From Mucilaginibacter sp. (lineage in GTDB: Bacteria > Bacteroidota > Bacteroidia > Sphingobacteriales > Sphingobacteriaceae): a DNA stretch of 64,000 nucleotides. Under the pieces are notes generated by a model. The model saw only the letters and a list, made by a program, of their open reading frames with translations, did not search any database and was not told where the DNA came from. The position numbers were made by a program, and so were the translations under genes. Shown piece by piece: positions 57,000 to 64,000 of the stretch (positions are counted from its first letter, which is position 1; every line of letters starts with the position of its first letter). The stretch lies in the NCBI RefSeq assembly GCF_028287845.1, contig NZ_JAQBOW010000162.1, positions 62,001 to 126,000 of the forward strand, written 5' to 3'.

Positions 57000-57185
57000 A
57001 TCCGAGCGTCATTGCGAATACCCACTAAGGGCCACCCTGGAAAATTGAATGACGTATGCAAAAAAGAAATTACATAAAACGGGTTGTCATTTCGACGAGG
57101 AACGAGGAGAAATCTTAAACGCCTGGGCATGGTTGCTTAGCAGGGTGTATAAGATCTCTCACTATCGTTCGAGATGACAATTTTT
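57000..57185. repeat. Dispersed inverted-repeat element between pbp1A and uvrC
   Basis: The left word TTGTCATTTCGACGAGGAAC (57083 onward) and right word TCGTTCGAGATGACAA (about 57167-57182) are imperfect inverse copies, with AGAAATCTTA/ATAAGATCTCT inside. A partial copy of the 45801 element (GCGTCATTGCGAATA) lies at about 57006. No coding capacity. Confidence 0.6.
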
Positions 57186-57221
57186 AATTATATTGATAAT
57201 CAAGGACGTAGTTAAATTAGA

Positions 57222-59027
57222 ATGGAGAAATTCGACTACAGGGCAGCATTAAAAAACATCCCCCATAAACCGGGGGTATACCAGTATTGGAACGAGGATA
57301 AGGAGCTTATTTATATTGGTAAGGCTAAGGATCTGCGCAACCGGGTTACCTCTTACTTTAATAAAGACATTAATGTAAATGCCAAAACAAAAGTTTTGGT
57401 ATCAAAGATTCGCGACATTACGTTTACCATTGTTGATACCGAGGTTGATGCCTGGCTGCTGGAAAACAGCATGATCAAAAAGCACCAGCCGCGCTATAAT
57501 GTAATGCTAAAGGATGATAAAACTTATCCCTGGATCATTATTAAAAACGAACATTTCCCACGCATATTCTGGACCAGGCGCATTGTTAAAGATGGCTCTA
57601 AATACCTGGGGCCGTATGCCTCAGTAAGCATGATGCATGCCATTTTGGGGCTGATAAAAGAAACATACCCGCTACGCACTTGCAACCTGGCACTTACCCG
57701 CCCAAATATTGATGCCGGTAAATTTAAGGTTTGTCTGGAGTACCAGTTGGGTAACTGCAAAGGCCCTTGTCAAAATTATCAAACCGAGGATGATTACGAT
57801 AACAGTATTGAAGAGATTAAAGACATCCTGAACGGTAAAATTGGCGCAGTGCTGCGCAAAATGAAAACCGAGATGGATAACGCCATCACCAACATGAACT
57901 ATGAGCTGGCGCACCGGCTAAAACGCAAGTTTGACCTGCTGGAGAATTACCAAAGTAAATCAACCGTTGTAAATTCATCTATTACTGATGTGGATGTGTT
58001 TAGTATAGCATCCGAAGAGAAAATTGCTTTTGTGAATTTTTTAAAGGTGATGAATGGCACTATCATTCAAACACAAACTATCGAGCTTAAAAAGAGGCTG
58101 GATGAAAGCGATGAGGAGTTACTGGAACTGGCTATAATTGAATTTAGAAGCCGGTACAACAGCGAATCTAAAGAGATAATTGTGCCGTTTAAGATAGACC
58201 TTGACGACACAACTTTAAAATTTACCGTACCAAAATTAGGCGAGAAAAGAAAGCTGCTTGACCTGTCGCAAAAAAATGTACAGTTCTTTAAAAAAGAACG
58301 CATAGACCAATACGAAAAGCTTAACCCCGAAATACGCACCGAGCGCCTGCTAACGCAGATGATGAAGGACCTGCGCATGAACCAACTGCCACGCCATATT
58401 GAGTGTTTTGATAATTCAAATTTCCAGGGCAAGTACCCGGTGTCGGCTATTGTGGTATTTAGGGATGGTAAGCCATTTAAAAAAGATTACCGCCACTTTA
58501 ACGTAAAAACAGTTGTAGGCCCTGATGATTTTGCCACCATGGAAGAAGCTGTTTTAAGGCGCTACCGCAGGGTTTTGGATGAAGACACCGGATTACCCCA
58601 GCTCATTGTAATTGACGGCGGCAAGGGCCAGCTATCATCTGCAATGAAGAGTTTGAAACTGTTGGGTATTGAAAAGCAGGTTACCATTATTGGTATTGCC
58701 AAACGCCTGGAAGAAATTTATTACCCGGGCGACCAATACCCAATGTACCTCGACAAAAAATCAGAGACGCTAAAGGTTATTCAGTATTTACGGGACGAGG
58801 CACACCGTTTTGGCATAACCTTTCACCGTAAAAAGCGCGATAAGGGTACACTGGCTACCGAGCTTGAACTAATTGAAGGCATAGGCAAAACCACTGCCGA
58901 AAAGCTGCTTAAATACTTTAAATCTGTTAAAAAAATTCGCGAAGCTGATGCCGAAACTTTGCAGGAAGTAGTTAATGGCAAACAAGCCAAAGCAATAGTA
59001 GAATATTTTGGCGGCAGCGGTTTGTAA
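57222..59027 (+). CDS. uvrC: Excinuclease ABC subunit C
   Basis: A 601-residue nucleotide-excision-repair nuclease that makes both incisions around damage bound by UvrB. The N-terminal GIY-YIG domain (about 15-95) includes GVYQYWNEDKELIYIGKAKDLRNRVTSYF. A UVR/UvrB-contact segment lies near 200-240, the RNase H-like 5' nuclease domain has CFDNSNFQGKYPVSAIVVF and LIVIDGGKGQL, and the C-terminal HhH pair (about 545-600) ends EGIGKTTAEKLLKYFKS. Length is normal. No Shine-Dalgarno is apparent. It converges on gldN with two tandem terminator units between them. Confidence 0.97.
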   Translation: MEKFDYRAALKNIPHKPGVYQYWNEDKELIYIGKAKDLRNRVTSYFNKDINVNAKTKVLVSKIRDITFTIVDTEVDAWLLENSMIKKHQPRYNVMLKDDKTYPWIIIKNEHFPRIFWTRRIVKDGSKYLGPYASVSMMHAILGLIKETYPLRTCNLALTRPNIDAGKFKVCLEYQLGNCKGPCQNYQTEDDYDNSIEEIKDILNGKIGAVLRKMKTEMDNAITNMNYELAHRLKRKFDLLENYQSKSTVVNSSITDVDVFSIASEEKIAFVNFLKVMNGTIIQTQTIELKKRLDESDEELLELAIIEFRSRYNSESKEIIVPFKIDLDDTTLKFTVPKLGEKRKLLDLSQKNVQFFKKERIDQYEKLNPEIRTERLLTQMMKDLRMNQLPRHIECFDNSNFQGKYPVSAIVVFRDGKPFKKDYRHFNVKTVVGPDDFATMEEAVLRRYRRVLDEDTGLPQLIVIDGGKGQLSSAMKSLKLLGIEKQVTIIGIAKRLEEIYYPGDQYPMYLDKKSETLKVIQYLRDEAHRFGITFHRKKRDKGTLATELELIEGIGKTTAEKLLKYFKSVKKIREADAETLQEVVNGKQAKAIVEYFGGSGL

Positions 59028-59254
59028 AGTCAAAATTTAAAAGTAAAAATTCAAAATTTCACTAATTATCATAAAGCAAAAAAGTCAAAACCCTTATCAG
59101 CTTTTGACTTTTTAATTTTGATTTTTCACTTAAATCCTAAGCGGATTAGAAAGTCAAAATTAAAAAGTAAAAATTCAAAAACTTATCAACGTATAAAAGC
59201 AAAAAAGTCAAAACCTATAAGATTTTGACTTTTTTAATTTTGACTTTTAACTTA
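59027..59254. repeat. Tandem terminator-type repeat between uvrC and gldN
   Basis: Two ~105-bp direct repeats, 59027-59132 and 59151-59254, each contain AAGTCAAAATT, an AAAAATTCAAAA word and a hairpin AAAAAGTCAAAA/TTTTGACTTTTT (59079-59113; 59201-59235). Each hairpin carries A- and T-runs for terminating transcription on both strands. The duplicated unit serves the converging genes. Confidence 0.75.
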
Positions 59255-60235
59255 TTAATACTGCCACAAATTAAGTTCCCAGTCCATTAATGATTTCTTT
59301 ATTCTTTCAGATTCGTACAAACGATCTATGCCTGTGGCATAATCCTTAATACGTTCATCCTTATCGTTTGATTGTTTTACTATATATCCATGAAACAAGC
59401 GTTTCAAGAACACGTCATCAAAGCTTAGGTCGGTTGCATCATTATTGCGGTTATATGCCTCTTTGGTAACCAATACCTGGCGGGCAGCAGGGAAATATAT
59501 CCAAAATGCCGGCTGATAATCCAAATTTAAGCCTGCTACTTTTTGCTTGATCATTGGTGCTATACCAATAATACGCGGTTCCCAAACAGAGCGTTGTTTA
59601 TCAAACAACCAATCTTCTTTAATACGAAATTTCACAATACTATCGGCAACAAATTCACCTGCCTGCATTTTAGAGCTAATCTTATCGCCCGTTTTTTTAT
59701 CAAATACATCAACTGTAGCGCTATCTACCATTTTGGCCTTGGCTTTAGCGGGAGTTAAGGGAGTTGCAAAGCTATCGCCATTAGGGTCATTCTTAGTAGG
59801 CATTGGGTCATAAGCAGTTAATTCGCCTGCCGCTACAGCATCCATTAAAGCATCAATTAACCTTGCCTTTGGCGACGCCAGGTAGGCGTTTACTTTTTCG
59901 CGCAGGTCAATTTCTTCCCAAACCCTTTTAGCAAATACCACGTCCGACTCGCGTACGTTAGCATACGGTGTTACCTTGTTATTTTGAATATTGGTTTTTT
60001 TGTAATATCCATCCAGGGGCCTGTCAAATGGTTTGGCAGGAGCATCCGGAGTAACGGGCGCCTCCGTTATTTTCTTTGAAGTATCAATCGTTGATGATTG
60101 TTTAGACACAGCGCCATTTGAAACCGATTTAGCCTGTTTTGGTGCCGGATTACCTGTACCTTTTTTCTTTTTTGTTTGCGCGAATGATGCCACACACGCT
60201 AAACAAAGTACACCTAGTAATAATTTCTTTTTCAT
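59255..60235 (-). CDS. gldN: Gliding motility/T9SS protein GldN
   Basis: A 326-residue periplasmic protein. The signal peptide ends ASFA with Gln20 mature. A Lys-, Pro- and Ser-rich segment (to ~75) is followed by the GldN/PorN domain with KPFDRPLDGYYKKTNIQNNKVTPYANVRESDVVFAKRVWEEIDLREKVN and GYQPAFWIYFPAARQVLVTKEAYNRNNDA. GldN forms a ring with GldK under the outer membrane and joins GldM. It lies 6 bp after gldM and is the last gene of gldKLMN. Confidence 0.93.
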   Translation of the reverse strand: MKKKLLLGVLCLACVASFAQTKKKKGTGNPAPKQAKSVSNGAVSKQSSTIDTSKKITEAPVTPDAPAKPFDRPLDGYYKKTNIQNNKVTPYANVRESDVVFAKRVWEEIDLREKVNAYLASPKARLIDALMDAVAAGELTAYDPMPTKNDPNGDSFATPLTPAKAKAKMVDSATVDVFDKKTGDKISSKMQAGEFVADSIVKFRIKEDWLFDKQRSVWEPRIIGIAPMIKQKVAGLNLDYQPAFWIYFPAARQVLVTKEAYNRNNDATDLSFDDVFLKRLFHGYIVKQSNDKDERIKDYATGIDRLYESERIKKSLMDWELNLWQY

Positions 60236-60241
60236 ATGCTT

Positions 60242-61777
60242 TTAATTTGCAAATAATACAATATTATCAAGGCTTTGCTGTGCACCATCAGGGCCCACGG
60301 CAAAAATGTCTTTAAATACAACTGTTGTACCCGGTGTAACAGAATTTAATGCCGTGTGCATATTAGCTGATAATTCGCTCCCTGTTCCTGAAATAGTAAT
60401 CGGGTCCTGGCGTGGCTTAGAAATTAATAACGTAAACCTGGTAACATTAAACTTAGCATCAAAGTCAAAACCGTCCAGCTTTGCAAAAAGAACATCCTGC
60501 GCTTTAATATTGCCAGAGCTTGTTGTTCCTCCTGATTTACCTGCAAACATTGCCTTTGGTGGTGGTATACGTTTTACACGGAATAAAGTTGACCCTAAAG
60601 TCATTAATTTTCCTGATATCTGGCCGGATACAGTTATTGTGGCTGTACCCAGCGTAGTTACTGCTGCCGTATAGCCATTACCTGCCGGGGTTAAAGACCC
60701 ATTTGTAATACTTACTCTAATATCTCCTTTTGCAACACCGGGTGCCGATACCGAAACCGGGTTTGGTACACCGATATATAATACATTCATTTTATCGGGT
60801 GATACCACTGCCGATGGTTTTGCTACTGTATAAGTTTGCGGTTCGGTTTTATAAGTTTTAAAAGTACCATCATTTTGTTTAACAGATATTGTACCTATCC
60901 AGGTGTGTACACCCTCACTACTGGTGGTGCCTGTATATTTACCACGGCCAGATTCAGTAGGTAACCTGCCACCATCAACGGTAATATCCGGAGATGATTT
61001 TGAATCAGACGCTGTCAGGAACACCTCGGCCGTATAAGGCTGGCCAACCAGCACATAACTTGTTGGGGCAACTGCTACTGCCGAAAACTGATCAAGGTTG
61101 ACTACAGCCTGGTCAACTTCGCCTAATATTTTTTTAATTACTTCGTTTTCTGAGTTTTTTATATCGGCCTGTATCTTTACCAAAGAGGTCATAGCCGCAC
61201 CCATTGGCATACCTTCGCCAAAATTAGCCTGTTCCCAGCTTTTATTCTGGAACCCAACTCTTGGTGCCGGTGGAAGCGCCTGCAATGGCAGTTTTGCAGC
61301 GTTGCGGTCTTTTGGATCTAATAATGCAATTAATCCTTCCCTGGTAGCATCAATTTTTTTATGCAAGTCGTAAGCGTTTCTTTTTCGGTTAACCATCAGG
61401 TCAACTGATATATCCACATTTTCCCTGCCTTTATAATCATCCATAACGGGGTCAAAGCCGCCACTTGCATCTTTTAACATAGTTTTTAATGACTCCACAT
61501 AAGTATTCAGGTCATCAGACATTTTTTTTGCTTTTTTGGCCCTTTCATAAATAGGTTTGGCCCTTTCAGGTTGCTCCTTAAGTTTGGTTTTTTCAAATGC
61601 ATTAAAAGTATTCTCAATACCAACCTCAACATTTGTTTTGGATGCAACTAAACTATCGCTAATGTTTTTAAACGCGTCAAGCAAACTTTCCGGTACTTCA
61701 AGGGCAATAAGGCCCAGCAGTACCAGATATAAAATGTTCATCATCCGCTGCCTTGGGGTTTGTTTACCTCCAGCCAT
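60242..61777 (-). CDS. gldM: Gliding motility/T9SS motor protein GldM
   Basis: A 511-residue inner-membrane protein with one N-terminal membrane helix (RMMNILYLVLLGLIALEVP), which pairs with GldL helices to make the proton-driven motor. The periplasmic part is a row of Ig-like domains, with a glycine-rich GKSGGTTSSGNIKAQD section near the C-terminus. Glu26-equivalent EVPES right after the helix suits the known proton-path glutamate (inference). The gene begins 48 bp after gldL and is 6 bp from gldN. Confidence 0.93.
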   Translation of the reverse strand: MAGGKQTPRQRMMNILYLVLLGLIALEVPESLLDAFKNISDSLVASKTNVEVGIENTFNAFEKTKLKEQPERAKPIYERAKKAKKMSDDLNTYVESLKTMLKDASGGFDPVMDDYKGRENVDISVDLMVNRKRNAYDLHKKIDATREGLIALLDPKDRNAAKLPLQALPPAPRVGFQNKSWEQANFGEGMPMGAAMTSLVKIQADIKNSENEVIKKILGEVDQAVVNLDQFSAVAVAPTSYVLVGQPYTAEVFLTASDSKSSPDITVDGGRLPTESGRGKYTGTTSSEGVHTWIGTISVKQNDGTFKTYKTEPQTYTVAKPSAVVSPDKMNVLYIGVPNPVSVSAPGVAKGDIRVSITNGSLTPAGNGYTAAVTTLGTATITVSGQISGKLMTLGSTLFRVKRIPPPKAMFAGKSGGTTSSGNIKAQDVLFAKLDGFDFDAKFNVTRFTLLISKPRQDPITISGTGSELSANMHTALNSVTPGTTVVFKDIFAVGPDGAQQSLDNIVLFAN

Positions 61778-61825
61778 CTTCTATATGTATATATTATTGT
61801 TCAAAATTTTGTTATGGTCTCTCAA

Positions 61826-62647
61826 TTAGGCAGGGCGCGGCTGGTTCATTGCTGTAAGCATATTGCCATAAATAGCATTTAATGACGACAGGTTCTTAGC
61901 CAATCGGCCCACTTCGTCTTTAAACTGTTTAGAATCTTCTAATGATTCATTAAAGTTATTCATGGTTAAAGACAGGTTTTGATAAAACTTGTTCATCGAT
62001 TTTAAATGGGCGCTTGAGTCTTGCAACTCCAATTCGTACACCGCATTTAAGGCCGAAAGGTTTTTAGCTAAGTTATTTACCTGGTCATGGTAAGCTTTCG
62101 AATCTACATTTGTATTTGCCAGCTCCATTAAATTACCCGAAGCTTTCTCGAATGATGTAGTAAGGTTATCATAGCTTTGAGTTGCTGCTTTAACTTTTTG
62201 CGTAAAGGCCATGGTAGCTTCTCCTGCATCTGTAACCTTTGATATAGAATTAACTTTATCGCCAAAGGTTTTCAAACCATCTGCAAGGCTGCCAATTAAT
62301 TCGGGGCCTATTTTGGCTTCTTCCAGCATTTTATCCAGCGCAGCAGTGGTTGAAACACCACCACCACCACCACTACCTATTGCACCTCTTGCTGCTGTTG
62401 GTAGCTCGCCGGTATAGTCATGGGCCAACTCTGGATAGGCCTTTGTCCAATCAATCTCAACTGCTTCCCTTTGAAATCCTAATATAAAAAACAGAATAGC
62501 TTCTGCGCCTAATCCGATAGAGATAAACAAACCTCCAAAGGGTAAGTGTTGAATTTTAAATAATAACCCAACGATAACTATAGTTGCACCCCAGGATACA
62601 ATGTTATTAATTCCATAAGGGTGCAGTTTTTGTCCAGTTCCAGCCAT
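61826..62647 (-). CDS. gldL: Gliding motility/T9SS motor protein GldL
   Basis: A 273-residue inner-membrane motor protein. Two helices lie at about residues 14-31 and 38-57; Glu49 in GLGAEAILFF sits in helix 2 where the family has its conserved membrane Glu, and Lys31 and His34 lie between the helices. A long cytoplasmic helical tail follows, containing a duplicated NNLAKNLSALNAVYE/GRLAKNLSSLNAIYG unit near residues 193-265. The motor is thought to couple proton flow to T9SS export and gliding. Third of four in gldKLMN after gldK. Confidence 0.94.
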   Translation of the reverse strand: MAGTGQKLHPYGINNIVSWGATIVIVGLLFKIQHLPFGGLFISIGLGAEAILFFILGFQREAVEIDWTKAYPELAHDYTGELPTAARGAIGSGGGGGVSTTAALDKMLEEAKIGPELIGSLADGLKTFGDKVNSISKVTDAGEATMAFTQKVKAATQSYDNLTTSFEKASGNLMELANTNVDSKAYHDQVNNLAKNLSALNAVYELELQDSSAHLKSMNKFYQNLSLTMNNFNESLEDSKQFKDEVGRLAKNLSSLNAIYGNMLTAMNQPRPA

Positions 62648-62717
62648 AGTAATATAATGTGTATTTAAGTTTTAAATGAAATTTTAATTTTTTGTTTTTT
62701 ATTAAGATTTTTAAGAG

Positions 62718-64000
62718 TTATTTTTTATCTCTCAAGTCGCGGCCCTGGAAGTGTGTTACGCAACGAAAGCCTATATATGATTTAGCAGTATCCTGGAATT
62801 CATAACTACGTGATGAGTTTTGCAGAAAATAACCAATATCTTTCCATGATCCGCCTCTTACTACTTTGCGTTTCATCACCTCAGCTTCATTCTTTTTTGC
62901 TTCGTAGTTAAATGTTGGTGCCAAGTCATTAACAAATGTTGATGCTGACGGATCAAATGCAGATGAGGTCCATTCGGCTACATTACCAGCCATATTATAT
63001 AAACCATAATCATTAGGGAAGTACGATTTTACTTTTACTGTATATGTACCGCCATCGTCTGAGTAATTACCACGGCCCGGTTTAAAGTTTGCCAATAAGC
63101 AGCCTTTTGCATTTTTAATATAAGGGCCGCCCCATGGGTAATCATTACCTATCCTGCCGCCACGTGCAGCATATTCAAATTCGGCTTCGTTTGGCAATTC
63201 ATAAGGTGCCCGGTGTGGCAGGTGCCTTGAATCTTTATAAGATTCATTATAACGTGTGCGCCATACCGTAAATGCTCTTGCCTGGCGCCAGGTTACACCA
63301 ACAACAGGATAGTCTTTAAAGGATGGGTGCGAAAAATAACCTTCAACCATTGGCTCATTGGCCGCGTATGAAAAATCACTTAACCAAACCAATGTATCAG
63401 GATAAACCCCAACAGTATCTCTTAAAATAAAGTCAGATCTCTTTTTAGTTTTGTCGTTTTTATAATTAGCTGCCTCGCGCAATAATGGCATTGCGTAATT
63501 GTATTTTATAAGCCGCACATCAATTTCATCGCGATCAAATATACGGTCATCGCCCTGGTACATCATTGTTTGCAATTTTGATGCAGCAGGATTAGCCTGG
63601 CCTTTTTTAGCGCGGCTGCTCCATATTGGGTATTTTTTTACATAATCCCAATTAATATATTTTTTCCCTGTTGGGTTAGCATTAGGTGTTTTAGCATTTG
63701 CACCTATGTAATACTTAGGATCATTTAAATAAGAGGTAATAGCTATTGAATCGCGAACCCAGTTAACAAACTGCCGGTATTGGGTGTTTGAAGTTTCGGT
63801 TTGATCCATAAAAAAGGCAGGTATAGTAACCTGCTTAGTTTGGGCGATTTGGGCGAATGTTATATCCTGATCTGTTTGGCCCATCAAAAAACTGCCGCTG
63901 GGGATATAGGCCATGCCGTAAGGCACCTCGGTATGCGGTGCCGATTTTCTATCAGCACCCAAAACTTCACCTCTATCAGTTTTTTTACCGCATCCGCTTA
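62718..64000 (-). CDS. gldK: Gliding motility/T9SS lipoprotein GldK, 5' end outside window
   Basis: The frame runs off the window end, so the start is missing. In-frame codons above 63962 read SGCGKKTDRGEVLGADRK, placing the lipidated Cys and confirming a lipoprotein signal is cut off. The domain is FGE-sulfatase-like (SUMF1 fold): GMAYIPSGSFLMGQTDQD, FFMDQTETSNTQYRQFVNWV, VGVTWRQARAFTVWRTRYN, and RVVRGGSWKDIGYFLQNSSR. GldK binds GldN in the periplasmic ring attached to the outer membrane. First gene of gldKLMN by order, with gldL 70 bp downstream. Confidence 0.92.
   Translation of the reverse strand, partial: SGCGKKTDRGEVLGADRKSAPHTEVPYGMAYIPSGSFLMGQTDQDITFAQIAQTKQVTIPAFFMDQTETSNTQYRQFVNWVRDSIAITSYLNDPKYYIGANAKTPNANPTGKKYINWDYVKKYPIWSSRAKKGQANPAASKLQTMMYQGDDRIFDRDEIDVRLIKYNYAMPLLREAANYKNDKTKKRSDFILRDTVGVYPDTLVWLSDFSYAANEPMVEGYFSHPSFKDYPVVGVTWRQARAFTVWRTRYNESYKDSRHLPHRAPYELPNEAEFEYAARGGRIGNDYPWGGPYIKNAKGCLLANFKPGRGNYSDDGGTYTVKVKSYFPNDYGLYNMAGNVAEWTSSAFDPSASTFVNDLAPTFNYEAKKNEAEVMKRKVVRGGSWKDIGYFLQNSSRSYEFQDTAKSYIGFRCVTHFQGRDLRDKK

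Overview
This is a 64 kb stretch of chromosome from a member of the Bacteroidota. The gene content points to the Sphingobacteriaceae (Mucilaginibacter/Pedobacter type), but that genus-level placement is inference. The evidence is a type IX secretion (T9SS) gldKLMN cluster, sprE, two large proteins with T9SS sorting domains, an ATP synthase operon lacking beta and epsilon, Bacteroidota-type -7 boxes (TAnnTTTG), few Shine-Dalgarno sites, several TTG starts, and many exported proteins whose predicted mature N-terminus is Gln.

Layout. 1-10 kb: end of an MFS exporter, an isochorismatase-fold protein, a SNF2 helicase, a TIGR01777 epimerase, two FKBP-type lipoproteins, a ggt-marR pair and a small outer-membrane protein. 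10-21 kb: secretion-cargo region with a subtilisin-like protease, a small PID-CTERM-like protein and a 2,122-residue NHL-repeat protein. 21-36 kb: mostly housekeeping genes (a SerB-SerA-like fusion, UspA, two tandem esterases, prfB with its programmed frameshift, pgi, dnaG-yraN-glutaminyl cyclase, a drug/metabolite transporter, asnS), interrupted by an IS200/RAYT-type transposase gene with REP-like hairpins. 36.4-38.3 kb: a small accessory patch bounded by inverted repeats, holding a frameshifted XRE regulator and a membrane protein of unknown function. 38-46 kb: an exported protein, M20 peptidase-SPOR, secA and purD. 46-52 kb: the ATP synthase operon atpZ-I-B-E-F-H-A-G. 52-64 kb: sprE and a class A penicillin-binding protein, uvrC, then gldKLMN, with gldK running off the window end.

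How the parts fit. SecA and the T9SS genes (gldK, gldL, gldM, gldN, sprE) form an export route whose likely cargo (protease and NHL protein) is encoded in the same window. The glutaminyl cyclase can cap the Gln N-termini that signal peptidase leaves on many of these proteins. The ATP synthase supplies or uses the proton gradient that the GldLM motor is thought to draw on.

Intergenic DNA is unusually structured. I see a 256-bp element with perfect 20-bp inverted ends, a 140-bp element with perfect 30-bp ends, a RAYT-linked hairpin element with a related orphan copy about 19.5 kb away, a recurrent ACTTACGAAGT hairpin, and spacer-specific inverted word repeats. The protein-level oddities most worth checking are the SerB-SerA-like fusion that lacks the NAD-binding domain, a DnaG without any zinc ligands, and an isochorismatase-fold protein without the catalytic Cys. 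I found no rRNA, tRNA, CRISPR array or prophage.
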